Origin: CAZGXQ01 sp964530195
GTDB lineage: Bacteria; Patescibacteriota; Minisyncoccia; Minisyncoccales; GBS-2
DNA length: 5,334 nt
Direction of reading: 5' to 3'
Assembly (NCBI GenBank): GCA_964530195.1
Contig: CAZGXQ010000023.1
Coordinates: 1 to 5,334 of the forward strand
A program made the position numbers and the translations under genes. The notes under the pieces were generated by a model. The model did not search any database. It was not told the origin of the DNA and worked only from the letters and a program-made list of their open reading frames with translations. This document shows, one piece after another, positions 4,914 through 5,334 of this stretch; within the stretch, counting starts at the first letter, position 1, and each line of letters opens with the position of its first letter.

Positions 4914-5334
4914 GAAAACCAATAAGGTTTTAAAATTTCTTTGATTCTTAATATTAACTCTTTTGTCTTCTCAATAACCTCTTTTGGCTCTTTAATTTTT
5001 CTTTCTTTTTTTAGAGGAATTTTTAAACCTAAAAGTCCAGAAACTAAAGCTAACCAGCACTCAGGTAAAGTTTTTAAATTATAACCTGAAGCTATAAAAT
5101 CAATTTCTTTTCCGTCTGAAATTTTAGAAAGTTCTCTTACTTTTTCTCCAATCATTTTAAATCCTTCAATTGTCAAATTCAAATTTGTTAAAGGATCTGA
5201 AAAATGGGGATCTGAACCTCCATTTCTTAAAATAATTTGGGGCTTAAATTTTTTAACTATAGGTTCTACAATTTCTTCAAAAACTAATTTATAAACTTTG
5301 TCTCCACTAAATGGGGGCAAAGGTATATTTACTG
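4910..5334 (-). CDS. Histone deacetylase-superfamily protein (C-terminal about 140 residues; N-terminus beyond right edge)
   Basis: Part of a zinc-dependent deacetylase of the HDAC/AcuC/acetylpolyamine amidohydrolase superfamily. The reading frame is open to the window edge and reads VNIPLPPFSGDKVY, the conserved strand of this fold. An apparent start at 5320 is only an internal TTG (Leu) codon, so the true start is off the window. NGGSDPHFSDPLTNLNLT carries the third zinc-ligand Asp (codon 5210-5212) and the following His (5204-5206). SGYNLKTL carries the catalytic Tyr (codon 5081-5083); most relatives have EGGYN here. The first two zinc ligands and the tandem active-site histidines would be beyond 5334. 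A charged helical tail (LKKERKIKEPKEVIEKTKEL) ends the protein. The acetylated substrate cannot be told from this part; protein lysine, polyamine or another small molecule are all possible. It converges on recG, with overlapping stops and no spacer. Confidence 0.88.
   Translation of the reverse strand, partial: VNIPLPPFSGDKVYKLVFEEIVEPIVKKFKPQIILRNGGSDPHFSDPLTNLNLTIEGFKMIGEKVRELSKISDGKEIDFIASGYNLKTLPECWLALVSGLLGLKIPLKKERKIKEPKEVIEKTKELILRIKEILKPYWFS

Noticed and set aside
4915..4931. Small hairpin AAAACC-AATAA-GGTTTT just after the recG stop, as a bidirectional terminator.
   Set aside because: Only a 6-bp stem with two G-C pairs, lying inside the deacetylase coding region. Too weak to call.
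5318..5320. TTG at 5320 as the start of a short 136-residue gene.
   Set aside because: The frame continues upstream to the window edge with VNIP, completing the conserved VNIPLPP strand of the deacetylase family. The TTG is an internal Leu codon.

Overview
This is a compact, strongly A+T-rich bacterial segment with five protein genes, two of them cut by the window edges. RecG and an IscR-IscS-IscU operon mark it as bacterial. The very low G+C, short spacers, near-absence of Shine-Dalgarno sequences and a heptanucleotide repeat inside a conserved gene would fit a Patescibacteria/CPR-like genome. That lineage is an inference from style, not a demonstrated placement.

Left part, minus strand (1835 down to the left edge): an iron-sulfur cluster assembly operon in the order Rrf2/IscR-type regulator, cysteine desulfurase (IscS/NifS), scaffold (IscU/NifU, C-terminus missing). 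The regulator and desulfurase are separated by 1 nt, and the desulfurase and scaffold overlap by 13 nt. A consensus-like promoter (TTGACA, 16 nt, TAAAAT) lies upstream. Between its -10 box and the regulator ATG is a palindrome that matches the E. coli IscR type 1 site at 16 of 17 core positions. This suggests Fe-S-dependent autorepression of the whole operon.

Middle (1980-2690, minus): a radical SAM activase of the NrdG2 type. It is flanked on both sides by a related 48-bp imperfect palindrome (1933-1980 and 2754-2801), a dispersed repeat that the genes do not explain. No glycyl-radical partner gene is in the window.

Right part: recG on the plus strand (2847-4913), divergent from the radical SAM gene across a 156-bp spacer that holds the second repeat. 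It converges on the C-terminal part of a histone deacetylase-superfamily enzyme (minus, 4910 to the right edge). The two stop codons share a single TTAA palindrome. No stretch over 300 bases lacks a gene. No CRISPR array, tRNA, rRNA or transposase was seen.
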